Positions 1-7,631 of a stretch of 26,234 nucleotides of DNA are shown piece after piece. Both the position numbers and the translations under genes were made by a program. The notes under the pieces are model-generated. The model searched no databases. It worked only from the letters and a program-made list of their open reading frames with translations, and was not told where the DNA came from. Source of the stretch: Hyphomicrobiales bacterium (GTDB lineage Bacteria; Pseudomonadota; Alphaproteobacteria; Rhizobiales; Xanthobacteraceae); NCBI GenBank assembly GCA_017304505.1, contig JAFKKQ010000243.1, forward strand, positions 1 through 26,234, given 5' to 3'. Position 1 is the first letter of the stretch. Every line of letters begins with the position of its first letter.

Positions 1-332
1 CAATCCGCGTGCGCGAGTGGAAAATCACTTTCATGGAGCAGCAGACCAAACCCGACCCCAAGACTCCCCTTGGGGTTTGGCAGGGTCAGTTCAACAAACT
101 GCGCGCGCCCAATATCTATAACTTGCGCTCGGATCCGTTCGAGCGCGGCACCCAAAGCATAAATTATGGCGATTGGCAGGCCCATCGGGTATTTCTGCTC
201 GTTCCGTCGCAGGCGGTCGTCGCGCAATGGCTTGAAAGTTTTAAGGACTTTCCGCCGCGGGCGAAGGCGGCAAGCTTTACGATCAGCGACGCGATGGAAA
301 AGATCACGACTACGGGGTCAGGCAGTAACTGA
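1..332 (+). CDS. Arylsulfatase-type sulfatase, C-terminal part (gene starts before the window)
   Basis: The frame is open at the left edge and stops with TGA at 330-332, so only about the last 110 residues are present. The stretch LRAPNIYNLRSDPFERG is characteristic of the C-terminal region of bacterial arylsulfatases (alkaline-phosphatase superfamily, hydrolysis of sulfate esters). It is followed by a typical tail in which VPSQAVVAQWLESFKDFPPR resembles the last helix of the family. The catalytic formylglycine and metal-binding residues lie upstream, outside the window, so activity cannot be judged. The GTG at 9 is internal to the frame and is not a start. The C-terminus looks natural in length. 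The sequence just downstream holds an inhibitor-gene relic on the other strand, so the region behind this gene has been rearranged. The family call is fairly sure; the substrate is unknown. Confidence 0.8.
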   Translation, partial: IRVREWKITFMEQQTKPDPKTPLGVWQGQFNKLRAPNIYNLRSDPFERGTQSINYGDWQAHRVFLLVPSQAVVAQWLESFKDFPPRAKAASFTISDAMEKITTTGSGSN

Positions 333-370
333 AGCGTACGTTCGTCGCGCGGGCGCCCTGTTTCTTGTTC

Positions 371-525
371 CTTGCGCACCATCAGTGCCAGGTTGACGGT
401 TTGTGGTATGCGCCGCCACCGGGAATCCTCGGCTTCCTCGAAGCGCCGGGACTGGCCGGCAGTCGACCGCAATACGATCTCGCCGCGATCCACCTGCCAT
501 GCCGCTGGAACTGATTGGAGTGAAC
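371..525 (-). pseudogene. Relic of an AprI/Inh-family inhibitor gene (C-terminal part only)
   Basis: Positions 371-501 match 1910-2040, the 3' end of the intact inhibitor gene, in the same orientation: 107 of 131 bases are identical with no gap, counted by eye. The minus-strand translation keeps the reading frame and the sequence DRGEIVLRS.AGQS.RFEEAED.RWRR up to the final VRK. A weaker protein-level resemblance (Cys followed by PAAW) runs on to about 525, where an in-frame TGA lies just upstream. The match stops exactly at the codon before the stop of the intact gene, and the relic reads on into unrelated sequence. No signal peptide, first domain or start region is found nearby. It is best read as the remnant of a second, diverged copy. 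Confidence 0.8.
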
Positions 526-754
526 AAAACGCGACAATTCAAGGCTCCTTCGTCAAGAAGGGGACGAAATCCGATTCGATGCGAATCGATCGCGACCTCA
601 GCCTGCGAACGCTTGTCGCAGAGCAGAGCGGTGAGAATGGCGGCCACGCCATTGAGTGGCCATCCTCCCGCGCCATATTGGATGGTGTCGCTGCCTCAGC
701 CGTCCCATCCGGCCGCGCGGGCAATCTGCCACCGCACACCAGAGGATACCTGGC
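502..754. other. Intergenic stretch between the inhibitor relic and the mscS-family gene
   Basis: Together with 333-370 this leaves about 420 bases without an intact gene. Apart from the relic at 371-525, I see no recognisable coding sequence, hairpin or repeat here. Several overlapping open frames exist on both strands, but none resembles a known family and they overlap one another. The promoter of the channel gene must lie in this stretch, but no convincing -35/-10 pair could be picked. Confidence 0.5.
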
Positions 755-1876
755 GTGGACCAGATGGATTATTTCATCCAAACCGGCTTCGTTTTCGGCA
801 ACCATATTGCGCTCTGGGCCCTCTCGGTTCTCGTCTTCGTTGGCGTGTTCATGCTGTCTGTGACGGCGCGCCGCGTGGTCACCGAGCGTTTGTCGGGTCA
901 GGCGAATTCTTCTCAGGCTCTCGCGCGGGCCGTGACCACGCTGCTGCAGAGCACGCACCGATTCTTCATTTTTGCCGTCGCGCTCGGTCTGGCCAAGCAG
1001 CTTCTCGTGCTGCCTGGACCCGTCGATCGGATCGCGCGTGGTATCGTATTGGTTGCCACGCTGATCCAGGTCGGCATGTGGGCGGGAAACGTCGCCACGG
1101 CGCTCATCGACCGCCAGTTGCGTCTCTCGCACAAGCGCGATCCCGCAAGCGCCGGCGCCGCGCAGATCATCCGCGTGTCCTGTCTCGCCGTTGTCTGGTC
1201 CGCTATTCTGCTGATGGGGCTGAGCAACTTCGGCATCGACATCACCGGCCTCGTCGCTGGCCTCGGTGTCGGCGGCATCGCGGTCGCTTTCGCGCTTCAG
1301 AGCGTGCTGAAGGACTTGTTCGCGTCGCTCGCGATTATTCTCGACAAGCCGTTCGTGGTCGGCGACTTCATCATTTTCGATGATCAGCTCGGCACCGTGG
1401 AGCGCATCGGCCTGAAGACTACGCGGGTGCGCTCGCTGTCCGGCGAGCAGATTTCTGTTTCCAACGATGCACTCCTGGCGACGCGCCTACGCAACTTCAA
1501 GCGAATGGAGGAGCGGCGGGTGGTGTTCAGCCTGGTGACACATTTCGGCGCACCGGCCGATATGCTTGAGGAATTTCCGTGCTATATGCGATCGACGATC
1601 GAGGGCATCGAGGGTGTCCGCTTCGATCGCTCGCATCTCGCCGAGATCACCGAAACGGGGCTGCGGTTCGAAACCGTCTATTACGTCCTCAGTCCTGACT
1701 ACAACATCTATATGGACATCCATCAGCGCATCCTCGTCAGCGCGGCGCGATGGTTCGAGCGCAACGGGCTGCAGTTCGCGCATCCGACGCGGCGTCTTCT
1801 GTTCGATCCGCAAGACATGAAACGGGCGGCTGCAGTGTCGACACCAAAGCGGACGGACATCCGCGCGCTGTCGTGA
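755..1876 (+). CDS. Small-conductance mechanosensitive channel (MscS family)
   Basis: This is an inner-membrane channel of about 373 residues that should open under membrane tension and release solutes on hypo-osmotic shock. The N-terminal half has about four hydrophobic segments. The pore-lining helix is recognisable as GLVAGLGVGGIAVAFALQSV, with the Gly/Ala packing typical of MscS TM3, followed by LKDLFASLAIILDKPFVVGD. This leads into the beta domain (DFIIFDDQLGTVERIGLKTT) and the alpha/beta C-terminal domain. I chose the GTG at 755 because AGAGGA at 741-746 sits eight bases upstream. ATG 764 (MDYFIQTG) is the alternative; a longer frame back to 656 has no family-like sequence. It converges on the inhibitor gene 30 bases away. 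The family is sure; the subtype is not. Confidence 0.9.
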   Translation: MDQMDYFIQTGFVFGNHIALWALSVLVFVGVFMLSVTARRVVTERLSGQANSSQALARAVTTLLQSTHRFFIFAVALGLAKQLLVLPGPVDRIARGIVLVATLIQVGMWAGNVATALIDRQLRLSHKRDPASAGAAQIIRVSCLAVVWSAILLMGLSNFGIDITGLVAGLGVGGIAVAFALQSVLKDLFASLAIILDKPFVVGDFIIFDDQLGTVERIGLKTTRVRSLSGEQISVSNDALLATRLRNFKRMEERRVVFSLVTHFGAPADMLEEFPCYMRSTIEGIEGVRFDRSHLAEITETGLRFETVYYVLSPDYNIYMDIHQRILVSAARWFERNGLQFAHPTRRLLFDPQDMKRAAAVSTPKRTDIRALS

Positions 1877-1906
1877 TCGTCGGAGGACGCAGCCCTCGCG
1901 TGGCGG

Positions 1907-2644
1907 CTACTTGCGCACCATCAGCATCGGATTGGCTGTTTCCGGCACACGCCGCCAGCGCGCATCCTCGGCCTCCTCGAAGCGCCAGGACTGGCCGGCG
2001 GCCGAGCGCAACACGATCTCTCCGCGATCCATCTGCCACGTCGCCGGCGCGAAGCGCGTCACCGCGGCGTCGCACGGCTGCTGCACGCGGACGGCGAATT
2101 CGTCGCCCGCGGCCGTAGAGGTGAGCGTTAGCGCACAAATGGCGCGACCGGTGCGGCGAACGATCGACCATTCGCCGGCGACCTGTTCGGCAGTCTTTGG
2201 TGCGGGCCCCAGCGACGACGCATTCTGGATGAACAAGATGCCTTCGCCGGGGCGCGGCGCCTCGAACATCCCGTTCTCCACCTCGCTGAACTCGAGCACG
2301 GAGTTGCCCTGGCCATCGAGCAGGCGAAGGAAGTCGTTTTCGGCCATCTGCCAGCCAACGATGTCGCGAATGAATGCGAAGTGCACGGCGCAGCCCGGAT
2401 CAAACTCGACACGCTTGCCGACTTTGCCAGCATCATTCCGAAACGTGATGGTGCAGGTTTTCTCGCGGTCGGCGTTGGAGAACTCCCAACTGCCCACCAT
2501 TGTGCGCCGCTCCTGCGCGGGTTCGTTCTGCTGCGGAATCGGCGGCTCGGTCACGACCTCATTAGGCGGCACGGGCGCCTGCGCGGCCAAAGGCGCCGCG
2601 AATGCGACTGACAATGCCATCGTCCACAGGACGGTTCGGACCAT
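1907..2644 (-). CDS. Secreted two-domain AprI/Inh-type metalloprotease-inhibitor-like protein
   Basis: The 245-residue product begins with a signal peptide (about residues 1-22, cleavage likely after AAQA), so it should be periplasmic. Two similar domains follow, each opening with a G.W motif (MVGSWEFS near 50, VAGEWSIV near 155) and each carrying a Cys pair. This is the layout of AprI/Inh beta-barrel domains, which in characterised members inhibit serralysin-type proteases. No serralysin gene lies in the window, and single-domain inhibitors are the usual form, so inhibition is inferred only from the fold. The start at 2644 lies 12 bases after the stop of the upstream hydroxyacid dehydrogenase gene on the same strand, suggesting cotranscription. 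A relic of its 3' end lies at 371-525. Confidence 0.7.
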   Translation of the reverse strand: MVRTVLWTMALSVAFAAPLAAQAPVPPNEVVTEPPIPQQNEPAQERRTMVGSWEFSNADREKTCTITFRNDAGKVGKRVEFDPGCAVHFAFIRDIVGWQMAENDFLRLLDGQGNSVLEFSEVENGMFEAPRPGEGILFIQNASSLGPAPKTAEQVAGEWSIVRRTGRAICALTLTSTAAGDEFAVRVQQPCDAAVTRFAPATWQMDRGEIVLRSAAGQSWRFEEAEDARWRRVPETANPMLMVRK

Positions 2645-2656
2645 GCGCGGACGATA

Positions 2657-3643
2657 TCACGCCTGTTTCTGCGGTGGCCAGGGCGTCTCGGGCACCGGTG
2701 TCAGCGGCGGCTTGCCGTCGGCCCAGACCAGAAGATTGTCGACCACGAGCTGCTCCATCTTCTGCCGGGTGTAGACGCTCGCCGAGCCCAGATGGGGGAG
2801 CAGCACAATGTGATCCATTTCCAGGTAGCCCTTCGGCACCTCCGGCTCGTTGACGAACACGTCGAGGCCGGCGGAATGGATGGTGCGATCCTTCAGCGCC
2901 TTGATCAGCGCGTTGTCATCGATCACCGAACCGCGCGCCATGTTGATGACGATGCCGCGCGGTCCCAGCGCCGTCAGCACTTCGGTATTGATCAGGTGCC
3001 GGGTTGCAGCACCCCCGGGCGTGATGACGATCAGCGTATCGACGTCGCGCGCCATGTCGACCAGCTTGGGATAGTAGCGATAGGCGACGCCGGGCTGCGG
3101 GTTGCGGCTGTGATAGGCGATCGGCACGCCGAAGCCTTCAAGGCGCCGCGCGATGGCCTTGCCGATGCGACCGAGGCCGACGATGCCGATGGTGCGGTCG
3201 CGCAGCGTGGCCGCGCTCAACGGATATTGCCCCTCTTTCGGCCATCGTCCCGCCCGAATAAAACGGTCCGCCTGCGGAAACTCGCGGATGGTGCACAACA
3301 ACAGACCGATGGTGGTATCGGCCACCTCCTCGTTCAGCACGTCCGGTGTGTGCGTTACGGTGATGCCGTGCCCGGCGGCATATTTGACGTCGATGTTGTC
3401 GTAGCCGACGCCGAAGCTCGACACCAATTCGAGCCTCGGAAAGCGCGCCATCATGTCGCCTTTCATGGCGTAAGGCGCGCCCGTTACCGCAGCGCCCCGG
3501 ATGGCGGGGGCAACCTTGGCGATCAGCGTTTCGGCATTCGCGTCGTGCGGGATGACATGCAAATTGAACCGTGCCGCGAGTCCATCGACGATGATCTTTT
3601 TCGGCACACCAATCAGCACCACATCTGCCCGGTCTGCAGCCAT
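2657..3643 (-). CDS. D-isomer-specific 2-hydroxyacid dehydrogenase (NAD(P)-binding)
   Basis: This is a 328-residue cytoplasmic oxidoreductase of the D-2-hydroxyacid dehydrogenase family (glyoxylate/hydroxypyruvate reductase-like). It reduces 2-oxo acids or oxidises D-2-hydroxy acids with NAD(P). The Rossmann motif GLGRIG is at residues 156-161. The catalytic trio is present: Arg237 in NMARGSV, Glu266 in VFVNEPE, and His284 in LLPHLGSAS. The substrate-loop sequence SSFGVGYDNID is typical. The start at 3643 is fixed by AGGAGGT about seven bases upstream (plus-strand 3650-3657). A longer frame to 3841 exists, but its translation is unlike the family. The gene is divergent from the beta-hydroxyacid dehydrogenase at 3935 and followed closely by the inhibitor gene. 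The family is sure; the exact substrate cannot be told. Confidence 0.93.
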   Translation of the reverse strand: MAADRADVVLIGVPKKIIVDGLAARFNLHVIPHDANAETLIAKVAPAIRGAAVTGAPYAMKGDMMARFPRLELVSSFGVGYDNIDVKYAAGHGITVTHTPDVLNEEVADTTIGLLLCTIREFPQADRFIRAGRWPKEGQYPLSAATLRDRTIGIVGLGRIGKAIARRLEGFGVPIAYHSRNPQPGVAYRYYPKLVDMARDVDTLIVITPGGAATRHLINTEVLTALGPRGIVINMARGSVIDDNALIKALKDRTIHSAGLDVFVNEPEVPKGYLEMDHIVLLPHLGSASVYTRQKMEQLVVDNLLVWADGKPPLTPVPETPWPPQKQA

Positions 3644-3934
3644 CGTCCTGACCTCCTGTCTGTCGGCTAGGGCGCAGCCGCCAATTTCCGTCGACCTGGA
3701 ACGCGCGCGCCTCGGAATTGCGAAATACCCTGTCGGACCCGGCGGCCTGAAGTCAATGGCGGGCGGCAGAACACGGACATTCGTGTGCCGTGGGCGCGTT
3801 CCCGTCCTCCGTTTCGATGCCTCGGATGCTATGGCCGACAAAACCGCAGGTTATCGGCCCAACATTGCCGTCGTTCGCCGGCCTGTGCTAGCAAAACCCG
3901 TCATTTGCAGCGCGAGGCGCGAGGAGAGTTTTCG

Positions 3935-4900
3935 ATGGCACAAGAGACGCAGCGGATCGGATGGATCGGCATGGGCCGCATGGGCTATTCGATGGCTGAG
4001 CGGCTGCTCAAGGCCGGACACGATGTGTCGATCTGGAATCGCACGCGTGCCAAGGCCGAGCCGCTCGCCAAGCTTGGCGCCAAGCTTGGCGGCAAGGTGG
4101 TCGACAAGCCGTCGGACCTCGCCGATGTCGACGTTCTGTTCTCCATCGTCTCCGAAGGCAAGGACGTCGAGCAGGTCTATTTCGGCAAGGACGGCGTGCT
4201 GTCCGGCAACAAGACGCCGCGCATCCTCGTCGATTGCTCCACCATCGCGGTCGAGGAATCGGTTGGGATCCGCAAGCGCCTGAAGGACCGCGGCGCCGAT
4301 TTCATCTGTGCGCCGGTGAGCGGCAATGCCAAGGTCATCAAGGCCGGCAAACTGTCGTCGGTCTGCTCGGGGCCGGAGGCCGCCTTCAAGGCGGCCGAGC
4401 CGCTGATCAAGGTGTTCGCGCCCAAGGGCGTGTCCTATGTCGGCGAGGGCGAGCTCGCGCGCGTTTGCAAGATCGCGCACAACGTCATGCTCGGCGTGGT
4501 GATCCAGAATCTGATCGAGATCACGCTCTTGGTGAACAAGATGGGCGTGCCCCGCCATGCCTTCCTGTCGTTCCTCAACAATGGCGTGATGGGCTCGATG
4601 TTCACCGCCTACAAGTCGCCGGCGCTGGTCAATCTTGATTGGACAACGACCTTCACGCCGGAGCTTCTCCGCAAGGACCTCGACCTCGGCCTGGCGCTTG
4701 CCGACGAGATCGACGTGCCGATGCCGATTACCGCAGCGACGCGCGCGATCCTGCAGATGCATATTGGCCATGCGTCGGCGCAGAAGAACCCCGAGGAATA
4801 CCTCGCCAAGGACTTCGCCACGCTGATGGAGACCTTGGCGCTGTCTTCGGGGATGAAGCTCGAAAGCGAGAACAAGCAGGTTCCGACCGGTCTGGAATAG
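3935..4900 (+). CDS. Beta-hydroxyacid dehydrogenase (3-hydroxyisobutyrate / tartronate semialdehyde reductase family)
   Basis: This is a 321-residue NAD(P)-dependent dehydrogenase. The N-terminal signature IGWIGMGRMGYSMAERLL holds the dinucleotide-binding GMGRMG at residues 12-17. The substrate region reads DCSTI (100-104) and APVSGNAKVIKAG (126-138), where the second Gly of the usual SGG is Asn. The catalytic Lys is K179 in CKIAHN, with the partner Asn N183. The all-alpha C-terminal domain is complete. The start ATG 3935 has GAGGAG at 3921-3926. It is transcribed alone, away from the divergent 2-hydroxyacid dehydrogenase, and ends at the terminator 4935-4970. The two dehydrogenases might act on related hydroxy acids, but that is inference. 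Substrate specificity (3-hydroxyisobutyrate, tartronate semialdehyde or other) is open. Confidence 0.9.
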   Translation: MAQETQRIGWIGMGRMGYSMAERLLKAGHDVSIWNRTRAKAEPLAKLGAKLGGKVVDKPSDLADVDVLFSIVSEGKDVEQVYFGKDGVLSGNKTPRILVDCSTIAVEESVGIRKRLKDRGADFICAPVSGNAKVIKAGKLSSVCSGPEAAFKAAEPLIKVFAPKGVSYVGEGELARVCKIAHNVMLGVVIQNLIEITLLVNKMGVPRHAFLSFLNNGVMGSMFTAYKSPALVNLDWTTTFTPELLRKDLDLGLALADEIDVPMPITAATRAILQMHIGHASAQKNPEEYLAKDFATLMETLALSSGMKLESENKQVPTGLE

Positions 4901-4934
4901 GGCACAAGCCTTTCGGGCCGCAGCAATACCACCG

Positions 4935-4970
4935 GCCGGCGGTCCCGCGTGGCGGGGCCGCCGGCTTTTT
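4935..4970 (+). terminator. Strong intrinsic terminator after the beta-hydroxyacid dehydrogenase gene
   Basis: The arms GCCGGCGG (4935-4942) and CCGCCGGC (4958-4965) pair fully. The stem continues inward through one G-U pair and CCCG/CGGG (4943-4957) to a five-base loop, and five T follow at 4966-4970. It lies 34 bases after the stop codon of the plus-strand gene, the classic shape of a Rho-independent terminator. Confidence 0.92.
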
Positions 4971-5054
4971 GGCGGCCGTTGCGATGGACGCGCGGCGCAT
5001 TCAGACGCTAACCTTCCGTCAGGTGGCCGCACGGCCATCTGAGGGGAGGCCCCG

Positions 5055-5915
5055 ATGTCGCGTGTCGTCGCTGCGATTCTGACATACGCTCTGGCGACAG
5101 GCGTGCCGTCCGGTAACGCACAAGCGCACGACGGCCGTCTGGCCGCCATCGCGGCGAGCAAAACGATCAAGATCGCCCATCGCACCGACGCGGTGCCATT
5201 TTCCTTCGTCGACCACGACAAGAACGTCGCCGGTTACACCATCGACATTTGCAAGGAGGTCGTGACCTCGTTGGCCCGCCAGCTCAAGATTCCGGCCCTC
5301 AATATCCAGTGGGTTCCTGTCACCACCCAAGCACGGTTCGATGCCGTCGCCAGCGGCAAGGCCGACCTCGAATGCGGCGCCAGCACCGTTACGCTCTCGC
5401 GCATGAAGGAGGTCGACTTCTCCAATTACATTTTCGTCGAGAGCACAGGTCTTGCGGTCGGCGCATCGGTCAATGTGAATAAGGTCGAAGACCTCGCGGG
5501 CAAGAAGATTGCGGTGATTGCGGGCACTAGCAATGAAAAGGTGATGGCGGCCAAGAACGAGCAACTGCAGCTTCACGCCACCCTGGTGCAGGTGGCGAAC
5601 CGTGATGAGGCCGTCGCCGCGCTCGAAAGCGGTCACGTTGATGCGTTCGCGAGCGATAAGCTGCTGCTGTACGGAGCCCAATTCAAAAACCCGCAGGCGC
5701 TTCGCGCGCTGTCCGACGATCTGTCCATCGAGCCCTATGCGATCGTGCTTCCTAGGGGGGACTGGGAGTTGCGCCTTGCCGTGAATACGGCTCTTGCGGA
5801 AATTTACCGCAGCGGTGAGGTGGAGAAGATTTTCGGCCAGTGGTTCGGCACGCTCGGGCTGCGGCCGGGCTCCTTGCTCAAAGCGGTCTACATGCTGGGT
5901 GCCGTGGCGAAGTGA
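5055..5915 (+). CDS. Periplasmic amino-acid-type ABC transporter substrate-binding protein (family 3), orphan
   Basis: The 286-residue product has a short N-terminal signal peptide (cleavage probably after NAQA near residue 24). It continues with the SBP_bac_3 fold: FSFVDHDKNVAGYTIDICKEV (near 50-70), FDAVASGKADLECGASTVTLSRMKEVDFS (near 95-123), and DLAGKKIAVIAGTSNEK (near 148-164). The Arg in TLSRMKEVDFS corresponds to the family's ligand-carboxylate-binding segment, so an amino acid such as glutamate or aspartate is plausible. The start ATG 5055 has GGGGAGG at 5043-5049. No permease or ATPase gene lies nearby, so it must work with components encoded elsewhere or have another role. A strong terminator lies upstream, so it has its own promoter. 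Confidence 0.88.
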   Translation: MSRVVAAILTYALATGVPSGNAQAHDGRLAAIAASKTIKIAHRTDAVPFSFVDHDKNVAGYTIDICKEVVTSLARQLKIPALNIQWVPVTTQARFDAVASGKADLECGASTVTLSRMKEVDFSNYIFVESTGLAVGASVNVNKVEDLAGKKIAVIAGTSNEKVMAAKNEQLQLHATLVQVANRDEAVAALESGHVDAFASDKLLLYGAQFKNPQALRALSDDLSIEPYAIVLPRGDWELRLAVNTALAEIYRSGEVEKIFGQWFGTLGLRPGSLLKAVYMLGAVAK

Positions 5916-6014
5916 CGGCGAATACGGCGGCCGCCGCACCGAGGCATCCGATTGACGTGAACCAAATTCTCGTGACTCTATCCGCTCAGAATTTCATCGA
6001 CATAGGAAACGGTC

Positions 6015-6416
6015 ATGCGCCAGAAATCCGTCCTTACCATCGACGATGCCCGCAAGATGATGGCCGCCTGCAAGGTCGAAGCGCAAAAGAACAAATGGGC
6101 TGTCACCATCGCTATTCTTGACGAACATGGCGCCGCGCTTCTGCTGGAGCGGTTGGACGGCGCGGGGCCGATGTCGGCGGAGGTTGCGATGGGCAAGGCG
6201 CGCACCGCGGCGCTGACCGGCCGGCCGACGAAGTTCTTTGAAGATCGCATCAAGGATCGCCCGGCTTTCCTGACGTTTCCGACACCGGGCGTGATGTTCC
6301 AAGGCGGCGCTCCGATCATCCATCAGGGCGATTGCATCGGTGCCATCGGCGTATCCGGCGTGCAGTCGCACGAGGACGAGCAGGTCGCCAAGGCCGGCAT
6401 CGCCGTCTTGGGCTGA
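6015..6416 (+). CDS. GlcG/HbpS family protein (DUF336)
   Basis: This 133-residue protein is of the GlcG/HbpS family. The opening LTIDDARKMMAACKVEA is typical, as are VTIAILDEHGAALLLERLDGA, the central segment AEVAMGKARTAALTGRPT and the C-terminal GDCIGAIGVSGVQSHEDEQVA. Members include heme-binding HbpS and GlcG of the glycolate locus, and many sit in catabolic clusters; a biochemical role is rarely known. The length is normal for the family and no signal peptide is seen. The start ATG 6015 has AGGAAAC just upstream. It lies between the orphan binding protein and the aromatic-type cluster, so it may belong to that pathway, but it is convergent with the next gene and separated by a long palindrome. 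Confidence 0.88.
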   Translation: MRQKSVLTIDDARKMMAACKVEAQKNKWAVTIAILDEHGAALLLERLDGAGPMSAEVAMGKARTAALTGRPTKFFEDRIKDRPAFLTFPTPGVMFQGGAPIIHQGDCIGAIGVSGVQSHEDEQVAKAGIAVLG

Positions 6417-6485
6417 TTGTCTGCTCTTCACGGATGTCATGCGCGGCTTGGCCCAGGCAGTTGCTATTCGCAAAACGAAGTCCGT

Positions 6486-6552
6486 TCATGCCAGCGAAAG
6501 CGGGCATCCCGTTCGTTGGCCGAACACAGGATGCATGCTTTCGCTGGCATGA
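6486..6552. repeat. Long palindromic intergenic element (REP-like), possibly a bidirectional terminator
   Basis: The arms 6486-6501 and 6537-6552 are perfect 16-base inverted repeats (TCATGCCAGCGAAAGC). Inside them GCATCC (6504-6509) pairs with GGATGC (6529-6534), and GTTCG (6511-6515) pairs with CGAAC (6521-6525), so the whole element can fold into one long hairpin. Each arm also contains a smaller unit, ATGCC...GCGAAAGC...GGCAT, like that at 9798-9819. It sits between two convergent genes (stops at 6416 and 6585), where it could stop transcription from both sides. Confidence 0.8.
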
Positions 6553-6584
6553 GCGGGCCCGAATCGGGCCGAAGCAGCGATGTT

Positions 6585-7574
6585 CTAAACCTTAAAGCTT
6601 TTCTGCACCGATGGCGGAAACAAATCCTCCGGCGCGAGCTTGCGGTGGCAGACGCCCTGCTCGAAGGCATATTGCAGAAACGCCTCCAGCGTCGTGCGAT
6701 TCTGCTCGATGCCGTAGGGCATCAGGTCCTTGCCGACGATGTCCTGCATGCGCTTGGCGAACTCGTAGCCCCACGGCAGCGGCAGGACCGAGCTGGTGTT
6801 GTTGAGCGCGCGCTCGACGCTTCGGCGGCGCGCCTCATCGAACGCCTTGAACAGATTGGCCACCACCCACGAATTGCGTTCGACGATCTCGCGCTTGAGC
6901 GCCACCGCGTGCATGATCGCGTAGATGCCGGTTTCCTTGACGTATTTCATTTCCACGTCGAGGTAATCCGGGAACAGCCGCACCACGTTCGGGTGACCTT
7001 GTTCGAACGACTGCGGCGGGTGCGCTGACAGCGCCGCATCGATCTCGCCCGACACCAGCATGGCGCTGAGGCTTTTGTCTGGAGCCGGTGTGTAATTGAT
7101 GCCTTTCGGCAGATTGAGCTTCACCTTTTCCATGCGGCCCGGCTGATCGACACCGGCCTGAATCCATTGGATCGAGGTGAGATCGATGCCGAACTGGTGC
7201 GCGATCAGGCCGCGCGAATAGATAGAAGCCGTCTGCGCCCATTCCGGAATGCCGATCCGCTTGCCCTTGAGATCGGCCGGCGATTTCACCGGGCCATCAC
7301 GCCGGACGTAGAACGAAGAATGCCGTGGCACGCGCGAGGGAAACACGGGGATCGCGACCAGCGGCGCATTGCCCTGCGACACCAGCGAGCAGTATTTGCC
7401 CATCGAGACTTCCGAACAATCGAAGTCCCAGTAGGTAAACTGTCGAAAGAAGATTTCTTCGATCTGCAGATTGAGTGCTGTGAGGGCGACACCCTCCACT
7501 GGCACGCGGCCGTTCACCAGATCGGTGACATGATCGTAGTGGCTGATAGCAAGATTAAGCGGCAAAAGGCTCAA
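6585..7574 (-). CDS. Substrate-binding-protein-fold enzyme resembling 4,5-dihydroxyphthalate decarboxylase
   Basis: The 329-residue protein resembles the family annotated as 4,5-dihydroxyphthalate decarboxylase. The opening LAISHYDHVTDLVNGRVPVEG and the segments DLKGKRIGIPEWAQTASIYSRG and GEIDAALSAHPP are typical of this type II periplasmic-binding fold. No signal peptide is visible, so it should be cytoplasmic and may be an enzyme rather than a transporter component. The start is TTG 7574: GGAG lies about nine bases upstream (7583-7586), and the nearest upstream ATG (7588) is out of frame and meets a stop at once. It follows the FAH-family gene on the same strand with a 57-base gap, so the two are probably cotranscribed. 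Decarboxylase activity is inference from family naming; a binding role remains possible. Confidence 0.75.
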   Translation of the reverse strand: MSLLPLNLAISHYDHVTDLVNGRVPVEGVALTALNLQIEEIFFRQFTYWDFDCSEVSMGKYCSLVSQGNAPLVAIPVFPSRVPRHSSFYVRRDGPVKSPADLKGKRIGIPEWAQTASIYSRGLIAHQFGIDLTSIQWIQAGVDQPGRMEKVKLNLPKGINYTPAPDKSLSAMLVSGEIDAALSAHPPQSFEQGHPNVVRLFPDYLDVEMKYVKETGIYAIMHAVALKREIVERNSWVVANLFKAFDEARRRSVERALNNTSSVLPLPWGYEFAKRMQDIVGKDLMPYGIEQNRTTLEAFLQYAFEQGVCHRKLAPEDLFPPSVQKSFKV

Positions 7575-7631
7575 AGGATCGACTCCATCTGTTTAATTGG
7601 CTGTTTGTGATCGTCGTTGCGCGACCCCGGC

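Noticed and set aside
539..1132. Minus-strand open frame over the mscS-family start region
   Set aside because: It has Arg/Asp/His-rich shadow composition and overlaps the clearly coding channel gene.
3851..5221. Long minus-strand open frame across the beta-hydroxyacid dehydrogenase and the binding-protein start
   Set aside because: It runs antisense to two clear genes and through a strong terminator; its composition is that of a shadow frame.
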